Below are positions 18,396 to 26,889 of a DNA stretch of 64,000 nucleotides, piece by piece; the first letter of the stretch is position 1, and every line of letters begins with the position of its first letter. Made by a program: the position numbers and the translations under genes. This stretch comes from an uncultured Clostridia bacterium (GTDB taxonomy: Bacteria > Bacillota > Clostridia > Oscillospirales > CAG-272), in the NCBI GenBank assembly GCA_944381115.1, contig CALWJV010000016.1:1-64000 (forward strand), in the 5' to 3' direction. Under the pieces are notes generated by a model. That model had not been told where the DNA came from, did not search any database, and worked only from the letters and a program-made list of their open reading frames with translations.

Positions 18396-19835
18396 ATGGC
18401 ACAGGATAAAAAAATGGTGACGCAGATAACCTCTATGGACGACAACTTCGCTCAGTGGTACACCGATATCTGCAAAAAAGCCGATCTTATAGATTACAGC
18501 TCGGTCAAAGGGTGCATGATAATCCGTCCATACGGATATGCAATCTGGGAACTTATACAAGGCATCCTTGACAAAAAATTTAAAGAAAAAGGACATGAAA
18601 ACGTATACATGCCCATGTTTATACCAGAATCGCTTCTGCAAAAAGAAAAAGATCACGTTGCCGGTTTTGCCCCTGAGGTTGCGTGGGTGACACAAGGGGG
18701 TAGTGAACCGTTAACCGAAAGACTCTGCGTCCGTCCGACATCGGAAACGCTTTTCTGTGACCACTTTGCAAATATTATACATTCATACAGAGATCTTCCC
18801 AAATTGTATAACCAATGGTGTAGCGTGGTACGCTGGGAAAAAACTACCCGTCCTTTTTTGCGCTCGCGTGAGTTTCTTTGGCAAGAGGGACATACAATGC
18901 ACGCAACTGCAGAAGAAGCAGAGCGCGAAACGGTTCAGCAACTTGAGGTTTACAACGACTTTTTTGAAAATGATCTTGCGATTCCGGTAATCAAGGGTAA
19001 AAAGACGGAAAGCGATAAATTTGCCGGTGCAGTGGCTACCTATGCAATCGAGGCATTGATGCATGACGGTAAAGCCCTTCAGGCTGCCACCTCTCATTAC
19101 TTTGGTGACGGTTTTGCAAAGGCATTTAACATTACTTATACCGATAAAGAGAATAAGATCTGCTATCCCCACCAAACTTCTTGGGGATCATCAACCAGAA
19201 TGATAGGCGCAATAATTATGTCTCACGGAGATGATAACGGTCTTGTTTTACCCCCTGCCGTTGCCCCTATCCAACTTGTAATTCTACCGATTGCCCAACA
19301 TAAGCCAGGTGTTCTCGACAAAGCAAACCAACTTAAAAACAGACTTTCAAAAGTTTGCAGAGTAAAACTTGACGACAGTGACAATTCTGCCGGTTGGAAG
19401 TTTTCAGAATACGAGATGAAAGGTGTTCCGGTACGTCTTGAAATCGGCCCACGTGACATTGAAAATAATGAATGCGTATTAGTTACACGTCATAATCGCG
19501 AAAAAACAGTCGTTTCTCTTGACGAACTCGAAACAGCCGTTACTGAAAAACTTGAAGAAGTACGTAAAGGTATATATGAAAAAGCCCTTGAGAACCGTAA
19601 AAACAAAACCTATGTTTGCAAAACCACAGATGAGATAAAGTCAGCACTTTCAGAAAAAGGAGACGGCTTTGTAAAAGCAATGTGGTGCGGAAATGAAGAA
19701 TGTGAAGATAAAGTCAAGGAACTCACCGGTGTCGGGTCGCGTTGTATTCCGCTCGTTTCAGAGCATCTTTCAGATACCTGTGTATGCTGCGGAAAACCTG
19801 CAAAGCACATGGTACTTTGGGCAATAGCATATTAA
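18396..19835 (+). CDS. proS: Prolyl-tRNA synthetase, short (ProS type 3) form
   Basis: 479 residues, class II synthetase without the YbaK-like editing insertion. Visible are the class II motif 1 region, motif 2 in [22 protein letters not shown] and motif 3 in the C-terminal half of the catalytic domain. An anticodon-binding domain comes next, and then the extra C-terminal zinc-binding-like domain ending [18 protein letters not shown], typical of the archaeal/eukaryotic-type ProS found in many Clostridia. RBS GAGGAAA. It charges tRNA-Pro. It looks monocistronic, with a terminator about 115 bases downstream. Confidence 0.97.
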   Translation: MAQDKKMVTQITSMDDNFAQWYTDICKKADLIDYSSVKGCMIIRPYGYAIWELIQGILDKKFKEKGHENVYMPMFIPESLLQKEKDHVAGFAPEVAWVTQGGSEPLTERLCVRPTSETLFCDHFANIIHSYRDLPKLYNQWCSVVRWEKTTRPFLRSREFLWQEGHTMHATAEEAERETVQQLEVYNDFFENDLAIPVIKGKKTESDKFAGAVATYAIEALMHDGKALQAATSHYFGDGFAKAFNITYTDKENKICYPHQTSWGSSTRMIGAIIMSHGDDNGLVLPPAVAPIQLVILPIAQHKPGVLDKANQLKNRLSKVCRVKLDDSDNSAGWKFSEYEMKGVPVRLEIGPRDIENNECVLVTRHNREKTVVSLDELETAVTEKLEEVRKGIYEKALENRKNKTYVCKTTDEIKSALSEKGDGFVKAMWCGNEECEDKVKELTGVGSRCIPLVSEHLSDTCVCCGKPAKHMVLWAIAY

Positions 19836-19951
19836 CTGGCTTTCCAGCCGTATTCTGTATGCGGACGTACTGTTACAACACTCATTTACTCATATAAATA
19901 TGAAAATCGGAAAATTTTTAAATATTTAAAAAATAAATTAAACGATAAAGC

Positions 19952-19989
19952 AAAGCGGATATGTTCAAAAGGAGCATAACCGCTTTTTC
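19952..19989 (+). terminator. Terminator after proS
   Basis: Stem AAAGCGG..TATG / CATA..CCGCTTT with one mismatch and a T-run. The rest of the 358-base gap (19836-20193) holds no gene that I can support. Confidence 0.75.
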
Positions 19990-20193
19990 CGTATGATCAG
20001 TCTGGATATATCCGTCTTTAAACTTCTCAGCAAAGTGATCAAAGTGAATTATGCCTGTTTTTGATGTAAAAAAATTTTCCCCGCTTCTGTAAAAAATATA
20101 TATTTATAAATAAGCCCCGAGTTTAAGACAACGTAAAACCTCATAGCGGAAATTAAGTTTTAGATGAATTTTTAAAAAAGGAAAGGTACAGAT

Positions 20194-21111
20194 ATGAAAA
20201 TCATAACACTGACGCTGAATCCTGCTTTTGATGTACACTGCAGTATACAAGATTTTAAACCGTATTCTGAAAATCTGGCAAAGATCACCTCGGTGAATGC
20301 CGGAGGTAAAGGTATAAATATATCCCGTGCGCTCAATGCCGGTGGTACGGATAATCACGCCTTCATTGTACTCGGTGAAGAAAACGCCACTGAGTTTAAA
20401 AAAGAACTTGCAGCCGATAATATAAAGTTTACTGAAATAACTGTAAAAGGAAAAATACGTCAGAATATAACCGTCCATACGACCGGAAAAAAGGAAACAC
20501 GCATAAGTTTTGAAGGATTTAAATGCGAAGACAAAGTTTTAGATGAATTTCTTAAAGATTTACCCGCCGATCTTAGCAATACAGTAGTTACATTTACAGG
20601 ACGCACACCGATCGGAATGAACATTGATAAAATAAAATCATTTCTTGTAAATCTGAAAAAAAGGGGGGCCCGTCTTGTCATTGACTCTCGCTCTTTCGGC
20701 ATTTCAGATTTGACCGAACTGTGTCCCTGGCTGATAAAACCAAATGAAGAGGAAATATCAATTTATACCGATGTAAAAATTACCGACACAGAGAGCGCTC
20801 TTACGGCGGCAGAGAGATTATACCGTTCCGGCATTGAAAACGTAATGATAAGTCTCGGAGCAAACGGTGCTGTACTTTATTGCGATGAAGGTGGTTTTGT
20901 ATGTCCGGCACCAAAAACAGAGGTGATTTCCACTATTGGTGCCGGCGACAGTTCAATTGCCGGATTTTTGACAGCATTCAAACTCGGTCTTTCCAAAAAA
21001 GAAATGCTGAAATATGCAGTTTGCTACGGAAGCGCCGCATGTCTTACAGAAGGATCAAATCCGCCAAGATCGGAAGATATAGATCTTCTGATTAAAAAAA
21101 TTACCGTATAA
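20194..21111 (+). CDS. 1-phosphofructokinase / tagatose-6-phosphate kinase (PfkB, FruK/LacC type)
   Basis: 305 residues, the usual length. N-terminal ITLTLNPAFDVHC and the PfkB signature GGKGINISRAL (about 42-52) mark the hexose-phosphate kinase branch. C-terminal TIGAGDSSIAGFLTAF holds the catalytic Asp and the anion hole. It should phosphorylate fructose 1-phosphate or tagatose 6-phosphate to the bisphosphate, which the class II aldolase three genes downstream could split. There is no PTS gene nearby. GGAAAGG precedes the ATG. Confidence 0.88.
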   Translation: MKIITLTLNPAFDVHCSIQDFKPYSENLAKITSVNAGGKGINISRALNAGGTDNHAFIVLGEENATEFKKELAADNIKFTEITVKGKIRQNITVHTTGKKETRISFEGFKCEDKVLDEFLKDLPADLSNTVVTFTGRTPIGMNIDKIKSFLVNLKKRGARLVIDSRSFGISDLTELCPWLIKPNEEEISIYTDVKITDTESALTAAERLYRSGIENVMISLGANGAVLYCDEGGFVCPAPKTEVISTIGAGDSSIAGFLTAFKLGLSKKEMLKYAVCYGSAACLTEGSNPPRSEDIDLLIKKITV

Positions 21112-21158
21112 TTTTTTATCCTTTACGTTTTACTTATAAAAACTGATCAAGACAGAAA

Positions 21159-21198
21159 TCTACGTTAAATAGATATTTTCATCTGATTCTACGTAAAA
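21159..21198. promoter_or_regulatory. Direct repeats upstream of XRE-PfkB gene (candidate operator)
   Basis: TCTACGTTAAA (21159-21169) and TCTACGTAAAA (21188-21198) lie 29 bases apart, just upstream of the -35 box. Looser copies are TTTACGTTTTA at 21122-21132 and AACGTAAAA at 20130-20138 before the upstream kinase gene. They could be the target of the HTH domain encoded next door. This is inference. Confidence 0.35.
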
Positions 21199-21216
21199 GC
21201 GTAAACCATAAATTTC

Positions 21217-21245
21217 TTGACTTTTCTTTTTCGCAGAAGTATAAT
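21217..21245 (+). promoter_or_regulatory. Promoter of XRE-PfkB operon
   Basis: TTGACT (21217-21222), a 17-base spacer, then TATAAT (21240-21245). It is 42 bases upstream of the ATG at 21288. Confidence 0.85.
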
Positions 21246-21287
21246 AGAAATATAAGCCAAATTAAACCCGTCTGAAAGGAAAGGGAT

Positions 21288-22514
21288 ATGGATAAAAAGG
21301 AACAAAAAATCAGTCTTGCGGCAAATATTTTGAACTTTAGAAAAAAACACGGGTTAACTCAAAAACAACTTGCCGAAAAACTTTTTGTAAGTAACAAGGC
21401 CGTCAGCAAATGGGAAAGAGGTGCCGGATACCCTGAAATCACACAACTTGTCAGTCTGTCCGAAATATTCGGTGTTCCGGTTGATACACTTATGAGATCG
21501 GAAAAAAGCGGTATTGCAATTGCTGGAAATATGCTTACAGACTTTGTTAAACTCGTTGACGTATATCCGGAAAAAGGAATGCTTGCAAACATAAGTTCTG
21601 TTTCCAAGGCTGTCGGCGGGTGCGTCCCAAACACTATTATAGATATAGCAAAAATCGATAAGACTGTTCCGCTGTTCGCTTACGGCACAGTAGGTGACGA
21701 TGAAGGCGGTAAATACATAACCTTTGAAATGCAAAAGCAAGGGATTGACGTAAGCGGTGTTTCGGTATCAAAAACCACAGCCACTTCATTCAGTGATGTA
21801 ATCAGCATAAAAAGTACCGGAGAACGTACCTTTTTTCATCATAAAGGCGCAAACAGCGAGTTTTCTCCAAAGCATATACCTATCGATTCCCTTACATGTA
21901 AAATGCTTCACATTGGTTATATACTTCTTCTTGATGAATTTGATAAAGAAGATAAAGAATGCGGCACTGTAATGGCACGTTTTCTAAAAGAAGTCCAATC
22001 GGCGGGTATAAAGACGTCCATAGACGTTGTAAGCGACAGTAGCGGGAAGTTTGCCGAAAAAGTCATTCCCGCTCTTAAATATACGGATAATGCTGTCATG
22101 AATGAAATTGAAGGCTGCGGTATTTCGGGACTCGAGCCCAGAGACCGAAGCGGAAAAATAATTGCAGAAAATATTAAACTTTCACTTCATAAAATCATTG
22201 AATGCGGTGTTCGCGAGCGTGCGATAATACACTGTCCCGAAGCCGGTTTCATACTTAATAAAAAAGGAGATTTTACCTCTGTTCCGTCGATAAAACTCCC
22301 ATCAGGTTATATAAAAGGTACCGTCGGAGCAGGTGATGCCTTCTGTGCGGGGTGCCTTTACGGAATATACAATAACTTTTCAGATAAAGAAATACTTGAA
22401 TTTGCCTCGGGTGCTGCCGCATGCAATCTTGCCGCCACAGATTCGGTAAGCGGAATGCAATCCAAAGATTACATCTTCGGCTTTATTGCCAACCACGGGA
22501 AAGAAACTTTTTGA
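21288..22514 (+). CDS. XRE-type HTH fused to PfkB sugar kinase
   Basis: 408 residues. Residues about 10-68 form an XRE helix-turn-helix (LTQKQLAEKLFVSNKAVSKWERG, shown here only as its type motif). From about 80 onward comes a full ribokinase-like PfkB domain, with AVGGCVPNTIIDIAKI, an internal GERTFFHHKGAN and the catalytic GTVGAGDAFCAGCLYG near 346-361. The kinase active-site Asp is intact, so this could be a sugar kinase that also binds DNA, or a repressor that senses its sugar through the kinase fold. It starts the set kinase-isomerase-aldolase. RBS AAGGAAAGG. Confidence 0.85.
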   Translation: MDKKEQKISLAANILNFRKKHGLTQKQLAEKLFVSNKAVSKWERGAGYPEITQLVSLSEIFGVPVDTLMRSEKSGIAIAGNMLTDFVKLVDVYPEKGMLANISSVSKAVGGCVPNTIIDIAKIDKTVPLFAYGTVGDDEGGKYITFEMQKQGIDVSGVSVSKTTATSFSDVISIKSTGERTFFHHKGANSEFSPKHIPIDSLTCKMLHIGYILLLDEFDKEDKECGTVMARFLKEVQSAGIKTSIDVVSDSSGKFAEKVIPALKYTDNAVMNEIEGCGISGLEPRDRSGKIIAENIKLSLHKIIECGVRERAIIHCPEAGFILNKKGDFTSVPSIKLPSGYIKGTVGAGDAFCAGCLYGIYNNFSDKEILEFASGAAACNLAATDSVSGMQSKDYIFGFIANHGKETF

Positions 22515-22550
22515 TATTTTTAAATTATAATAAAAAAGGAGCAGTTCAAA

Positions 22551-23099
22551 ATGAAAAAAGCAGATGCGCAAAAACAAAGAGAGTCAGCCATAGAATATTA
22601 TAATAAAGCCAACATCGTACTTACCGAGAAAGAAAAAAAGAATATTGAGGTTGCAGACTTCGGATTCAATATGGTTGAAAAGGTGGGGCTGCAGCTTGTA
22701 GTTTACGTAAACACCGAACGTGTTTGCGCCAAAGAAATGGTGCTTACACCAAATCAGGTATGTCCGGAACACCGTCATGTACCCACAAACGGCATGGAAG
22801 GTAAGGAAGAGACCTTTCGTTGCCGATATGGCAAGGTGTATCTTTACACAGATTCAAATGACGGAAAAAAAGGAAATAAAGAAAATATAAGCGTTCCTCT
22901 TCCGCCTACCGACGTAACTGTGTTTAATGAAACCGTACTTCACCCTGGCGAGCAATTTACAATTATGCCCGGTACTCTTCATTGGTTTGCATCGGGTAAT
23001 GAAGGAGCGGTGATTTCAGAATTCTCGACACGCAGTACAGATGAAACCGACTGGTTTACCGACAAAAGAATAGTTCGTGCTCCTGTTGAAGAAGACTGA
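22551..23099 (+). CDS. D-lyxose/D-mannose ketol-isomerase (YdaE-type cupin)
   Basis: 182 residues with a single cupin fold. Metal-binding residues are visible in CPEHRHVPTNGMEGKEETF (His-x-His, then Glu about ten residues later) and the late His in GTLHWFASG. Family members isomerise D-lyxose to D-xylulose and D-mannose to D-fructose. It follows the XRE-PfkB gene by 36 bases and precedes the aldolase, so its keto-sugar product may be phosphorylated by a neighbouring kinase. RBS AAAGGAG. Confidence 0.85.
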   Translation: MKKADAQKQRESAIEYYNKANIVLTEKEKKNIEVADFGFNMVEKVGLQLVVYVNTERVCAKEMVLTPNQVCPEHRHVPTNGMEGKEETFRCRYGKVYLYTDSNDGKKGNKENISVPLPPTDVTVFNETVLHPGEQFTIMPGTLHWFASGNEGAVISEFSTRSTDETDWFTDKRIVRAPVEED

Positions 23100-23181
23100 A
23101 TTACTTTACTTTTACATTTCACTTTTCAAAAAATAAAAATTAAGATAAACTGCGATTGCGCACAAAACGGAGATAAATAGA

Positions 23182-24036
23182 ATGCTTGTAAATCTTGATC
23201 ATGTACTTAAAGACGCTCAGAAAAAAAAATACGGTGTCGGTCTTTTCAACACTACGGATACAGATATGCTCGAGGCAGTCATTGCTGCAGCGGAAGAACT
23301 TAATTCTCCGATAATAATTGGTACTGCCGAAGTTCTTCTTCCCTACGGTGAACTTAAACTTATTGCACCATCGATAGTGGCTGCCGCAAAACGTTCAAAA
23401 GTACCTGTTGTTGTTCACTATGACCACGGTCTTACATTTGACCGCTGTATGGAGGCGTTGAAATCCGGCTTTTCCAGCATAATGTTTGACGGGTCTGCAA
23501 ACCCTTATGAAGAAAATATTTCACAGACATCAGAAATAGTAAAAATTGCTCATTCATTTGGTGCAACCGTTGAAGGCGAAATCGGTCATGTGGGTGCGGC
23601 GGACGATTGCGACAATGATAAATGCGATATGTATACCAGCGTTGATGAAGCAGTATCATACTTGAATGCAACAGGAGTGGACGCTCTTGCTGTTTCGGTC
23701 GGAACTGCTCACGGTGCATATAAAAGCAAACCTAAACTTGACTTTGACCGTTTGACAGAAATTCATAACGCAGTTTCCGCGCCTCTTGTACTTCACGGAG
23801 GCTCAGGACTTTCGGATAATGACTTTAAAAGTGCAATTGCCTGCGGGATTAGTAAAGTAAACATATTTACTGATCTTTGTGCTGCAGGTATCAAAGCGGT
23901 AAAGGAGTATATGGACAAACCCTCTTTCCCACTTGATATGAGTACATATCTTGGAATGCGGGATCTTAAGGTTCAATATATAAAAGAAGCAGTAAAAGAA
24001 AAAATCATGCTTTTTGGGTCAAACGGAAGAGCATGA
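23182..24036 (+). CDS. Class II fructose-bisphosphate/ketose-bisphosphate aldolase
   Basis: 284 residues. Zinc ligands are visible: His82 in HYDHGLTFD, a Glu in GEIGHVG, His in SVGTAHGAYK (about 176) and His in LVLHGGSGLSDND (about 206). The set matches class II aldolases (FbaA/GatY/KbaY), which split fructose or tagatose 1,6-bisphosphate into DHAP and glyceraldehyde 3-phosphate. It ends the kinase-isomerase-aldolase block. CGGAG lies upstream of the ATG. Confidence 0.93.
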   Translation: MLVNLDHVLKDAQKKKYGVGLFNTTDTDMLEAVIAAAEELNSPIIIGTAEVLLPYGELKLIAPSIVAAAKRSKVPVVVHYDHGLTFDRCMEALKSGFSSIMFDGSANPYEENISQTSEIVKIAHSFGATVEGEIGHVGAADDCDNDKCDMYTSVDEAVSYLNATGVDALAVSVGTAHGAYKSKPKLDFDRLTEIHNAVSAPLVLHGGSGLSDNDFKSAIACGISKVNIFTDLCAAGIKAVKEYMDKPSFPLDMSTYLGMRDLKVQYIKEAVKEKIMLFGSNGRA

Positions 24037-24143
24037 AATTAAATATCGTGTCCTGATACTTTTCAGTTAAAAACTTAACCGCATCGTTCAGTTAATTAAA
24101 CATACATCTGTTAAAACTTTGAACGATAGATCAAATTATCTAT

Positions 24144-24183
24144 AAAAAAACTGCCATGGTTTTTACCTATGGCAGTTTTTTTA
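24144..24183. terminator. Bidirectional terminator between aldolase and rpsR
   Basis: Stem AACTGCCAT/ATGGCAGTT with an A-tract on one side and a T-tract on the other, placed between convergent genes. Confidence 0.9.
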
Positions 24184-24194
24184 TTTTAAAATTA

Positions 24195-24503
24195 TCAGTC
24201 ACTGATGTATGCGAGGAGCGCCACTGTACGGGCACGTTTAACAGCAACAGTTATCTGACGCTGATGCTTTGCGCACGCTCCGGTAACCCTGCGCGGCAGA
24301 ATTTTAGAACGCTCACTTATGCACTTTCTGAGTCTTGCAATATCTTTATAATCGATATGATCTATCTTATCGGCGCAGAACTGACAAACTTTCCTGCGTT
24401 TGTTTCGGTTAATAGCATTCGGACGGGGTCCTGCAGTTTTTACAGGTGCGGAAGCAGTCTCTTCAGCAACGTTCTCTTCTGAAACAACGATTTCATTATC
24501 CAT
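24195..24503 (-). CDS. rpsR: Ribosomal protein S18, zinc-ribbon form with N-terminal extension
   Basis: 102 residues. The S18 core is clear from [18 protein letters not shown] to the [10 protein letters not shown] block. It keeps the CxxC...C..H zinc-binding set (the C+ form). About 30 extra acidic/Ala-rich residues precede the core. The only usable ATG (24503) has no clear Shine-Dalgarno; an upstream in-frame stop excludes a longer product. It is the last gene of rpsF-ssb-rpsR, 61 bases after ssb. Confidence 0.96.
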   Translation of the reverse strand: MDNEIVVSEENVAEETASAPVKTAGPRPNAINRNKRRKVCQFCADKIDHIDYKDIARLRKCISERSKILPRRVTGACAKHQRQITVAVKRARTVALLAYISD

Positions 24504-24564
24504 TTTATGCTTTTATTTATCCGTTATATCGAATAAATTCTCCTTTCTTAAAAGTACTTCCGTA

Positions 24565-25053
24565 TCAGAACGGAAGATCATCATCACCCGATACATCCTC
24601 AAAGTTTGCATCTGTACCGCTATCTGAGGGCATGGTTGAAAATTGAGGGGCGGGTTGGTCAAAAGAATCCTGGTTTGCGGCAAAGCCCATACCTCCGCCC
24701 TGTTGGCCGTTAGAATCAACGAAAAATGCTTCATCGACTATGACCTCAGTGGAATAACGCTTTGTGCCTTGCTGATCAGTCCAGTTTCTTGTCTGAAGGC
24801 TCCCTGTTACACAAATTGCACTACCTTTTTTAAAATAACGCGTAATAAAGTCCGCTTGATTACGCCAGGCAACAAGATTTATAAAATCAACGTTTGCATT
24901 TTGAGTTTGCGTGCCTTCACTGGTTTTTGAGAAACGACGGTTAATAGCGATCGAAAACGAGGTTACGCTTACTCCGTTGGGAGTTTGGCGAAGTTCGGGT
25001 GTTGCGGTAAGATGTCCCGCAAGAACTACCTTATTAAGATTTAAAGATGCCAT
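24565..25053 (-). CDS. ssb: Single-stranded DNA-binding protein
   Basis: 162 residues. OB fold at 1-105 (LNKVVLAGHLTATPELR, NFxxLVAW-like FINLVAWRNQADF), a glycine/glutamine-rich linker and the acidic tip DDDLPF that recruits repair and replication partners. GGAGGG precedes the ATG. It lies between rpsF and rpsR, the standard arrangement in bacteria. Confidence 0.97.
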   Translation of the reverse strand: MASLNLNKVVLAGHLTATPELRQTPNGVSVTSFSIAINRRFSKTSEGTQTQNANVDFINLVAWRNQADFITRYFKKGSAICVTGSLQTRNWTDQQGTKRYSTEVIVDEAFFVDSNGQQGGGMGFAANQDSFDQPAPQFSTMPSDSGTDANFEDVSGDDDLPF

Positions 25054-25073
25054 TTTGTTTCCCTCCTGTTTTG

Positions 25074-25367
25074 TTATGCCTCTACCTTAGTAACAAGGTA
25101 ACGCATTATCCCTTCGGTAATCCCGAATACACGGTTCAACTCTGCCGGTAACTCTGCAGGACCGTTGAAGTTGATAAGAACATAATAACCCTCATTTTTA
25201 TCGTTGATGGGATATGCGAAACGGCGTTTGCCCCATTCGTTTACACCGGTGATTTCTGCGGATGCTGCGATGAGGTTTTTAAATTTCTCAACGAGATCCT
25301 TAACAGCGGTTTCACCGTTACCCATATCAATGATAAAGAGCGCTTCATATGCAGTTGTCTTTGCCAT
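25074..25367 (-). CDS. rpsF: Ribosomal protein S6
   Basis: 97 residues from the ATG at 25367, which follows AAGGAGGTG. A longer reading to 25436 adds 23 residues without a ribosome site. MAKTTAYEALFIIDMGN and NEWGKRRFAYPINDKNEGYY are S6 hallmarks. First gene of rpsF-ssb-rpsR. Confidence 0.97.
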   Translation of the reverse strand: MAKTTAYEALFIIDMGNGETAVKDLVEKFKNLIAASAEITGVNEWGKRRFAYPINDKNEGYYVLINFNGPAELPAELNRVFGITEGIMRYLVTKVEA

Positions 25368-25634
25368 TACTTTACACCTCCTTATGGACATTGACCGCAA
25401 ATTTAAAAATTTATCTGCGGTAAGGAGAAAACACACAAGTGCGTATTTTCTATCTCTGTAATTTTACCAAATATTTTAATAATTGTCAATACCATTCACA
25501 AATATTTTACATTCTTATACATATAAGCATAAGTTGTCAACTCAAGTCTTTTTGATTCTTCAATTCTTCAAATATTAAAAATTCCTGTAATCAAAAAATT
25601 TCCGACTAACCGTTCATTAATCAACCCTGCCATT

Positions 25635-26393
25635 TTATATCATGCGCCTGCAGACAAAATACCACTTTTCATCTGTTGGTATCACCTTACGCATATTCAG
25701 ATCTCCGTATACATTGACGACTTCAAGTCCGCAATCTTGAAGAAGTATACAAAGTTCATCTTTTTCCCACATTTTTTCGCGTTGCACCTCTTCTTTTTTT
25801 TCATAACTTCCGTCCGGGTTTTCGGTAAAAACCGTCAAAATAAAATCACAAAAACCTTTTTTGGGGTCAAATTCGTTTTTCCATCCGAGGTATACACCGT
25901 CATCTGCTAAAAAGAAGTCCCTCTTTGCAAAAATTTCTTTAAATCTGTAGGCAGAATTTATATCAAAAATAAAAAGTGCACCCGGATTAAGGTAATTGTA
26001 AATAAGTTTAAAGCACTTTTTTACATCATTTGTCTCGGTAATATAACTTACTCCGTCAAGTGAGCAGATTATACAGTCAACAGTACCGTAAAGTTCAAAA
26101 TTTCTCATATCCTGCTTCAAATATAAAATGCTTAAATTTTTTTGGTATGCGCGCGACACCGCAACAGTCAGCATCTCTTCCGAAATATCCGCTCCTATCA
26201 TGTCGTAGCCTCTTAACGCCAATTCTTCTGTAAGTTTTCCGGTCCCGCAGGCAAGATCTAACAAAAGTGATTCTCTACCGTTACCATGAACTTTAAAGAC
26301 ATTTTCTATGTAATCGGCATACATATTGTAATCCGCACCGTTAAGCCGATCATAAAAATCCGCCAAAACGGCAAACTGCTTTTTTTTCTTCAT
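25635..26393 (-). CDS. Class I SAM-dependent methyltransferase
   Basis: 252 residues from the ATG at 26393 (AGAGAG six bases upstream); a TTG at 26414 is a possible alternative. The Rossmann SAM-binding motif LLDLACGTGKLTEEL (about 44-58), acidic MIGADISEEML and motif IV-like CIICSLDGVSYI are present, followed by FIFDINSAY. The YDRLNGADYNMYADYI opening is common in this family of small-molecule methyltransferases. The substrate is unknown. It lies 90 bases after the lipoyl-like gene on the same strand. Confidence 0.88.
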   Translation of the reverse strand: MKKKKQFAVLADFYDRLNGADYNMYADYIENVFKVHGNGRESLLLDLACGTGKLTEELALRGYDMIGADISEEMLTVAVSRAYQKNLSILYLKQDMRNFELYGTVDCIICSLDGVSYITETNDVKKCFKLIYNYLNPGALFIFDINSAYRFKEIFAKRDFFLADDGVYLGWKNEFDPKKGFCDFILTVFTENPDGSYEKKEEVQREKMWEKDELCILLQDCGLEVVNVYGDLNMRKVIPTDEKWYFVCRRMI

Positions 26394-26483
26394 ATGCAAC
26401 TCTCTTTTTTGCAAATTTTCCGAATTTCCTTTACAAAGTGCCAGTTAATTTTTATATTTGGTCATATCATTATTATCAACAAA

Positions 26484-26735
26484 TTACAAATAGTCCCGGC
26501 TCACACTTATCGCAATTGCCGGAGTCCCGCACGGAGCCGAATCACCGTCGGTCAGAAAAATCGCAAGAACCTGTCCTTCTGTAACCGCATTTTCTTCAAA
26601 AAGCGCTCCGTCATATTCATAAGAAAAAAGCAATTCACCCGGATTTACTCTGTCTCCGATATTCTTGAAGAATCTAATATTTTCCGGATCTGTGCCAGAC
26701 GGCTCCTGAAACGGTATCCTGACAACATCTATCAT
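26484..26735 (-). CDS. Lipoyl/biotinyl-like domain protein lacking the modified lysine
   Basis: 83 residues with AAGGAG before the ATG. The sequence follows a lipoyl/biotinyl hammerhead: IGDRVNPGELLFSYEYDGAL, then EGQVLAIFLTDGDSAPCGTPAIAI. At the tip where DK-A or MK-M normally carries lipoate or biotin it reads YDGAL, so the attachment lysine is Gly. It therefore cannot be a normal swinging-arm carrier and may be a structural or partner-binding domain. The fold assignment rests on pattern only. Confidence 0.6.
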   Translation of the reverse strand: MIDVVRIPFQEPSGTDPENIRFFKNIGDRVNPGELLFSYEYDGALFEENAVTEGQVLAIFLTDGDSAPCGTPAIAISVSRDYL

Positions 26736-26889
26736 AAAGTCTCCTTAAGCACGTATTTAATTACCGTCACCGTTTTTACAGTCAAATGCTTTATTAAAAA
26801 CAATAACGATTCCAATACCTGTTTTTACAACGGTATATCAGCGGAAAAACATATATTCCCTGGCTTTTGCCACTATTAATCATGTTTAT

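Noticed and set aside
26286..26879. Open frame of 197 codons on the plus strand spanning the methyltransferase and lipoyl-like genes
   Set aside because: It crosses two minus-strand genes with good ribosome sites, and has no motif of its own.
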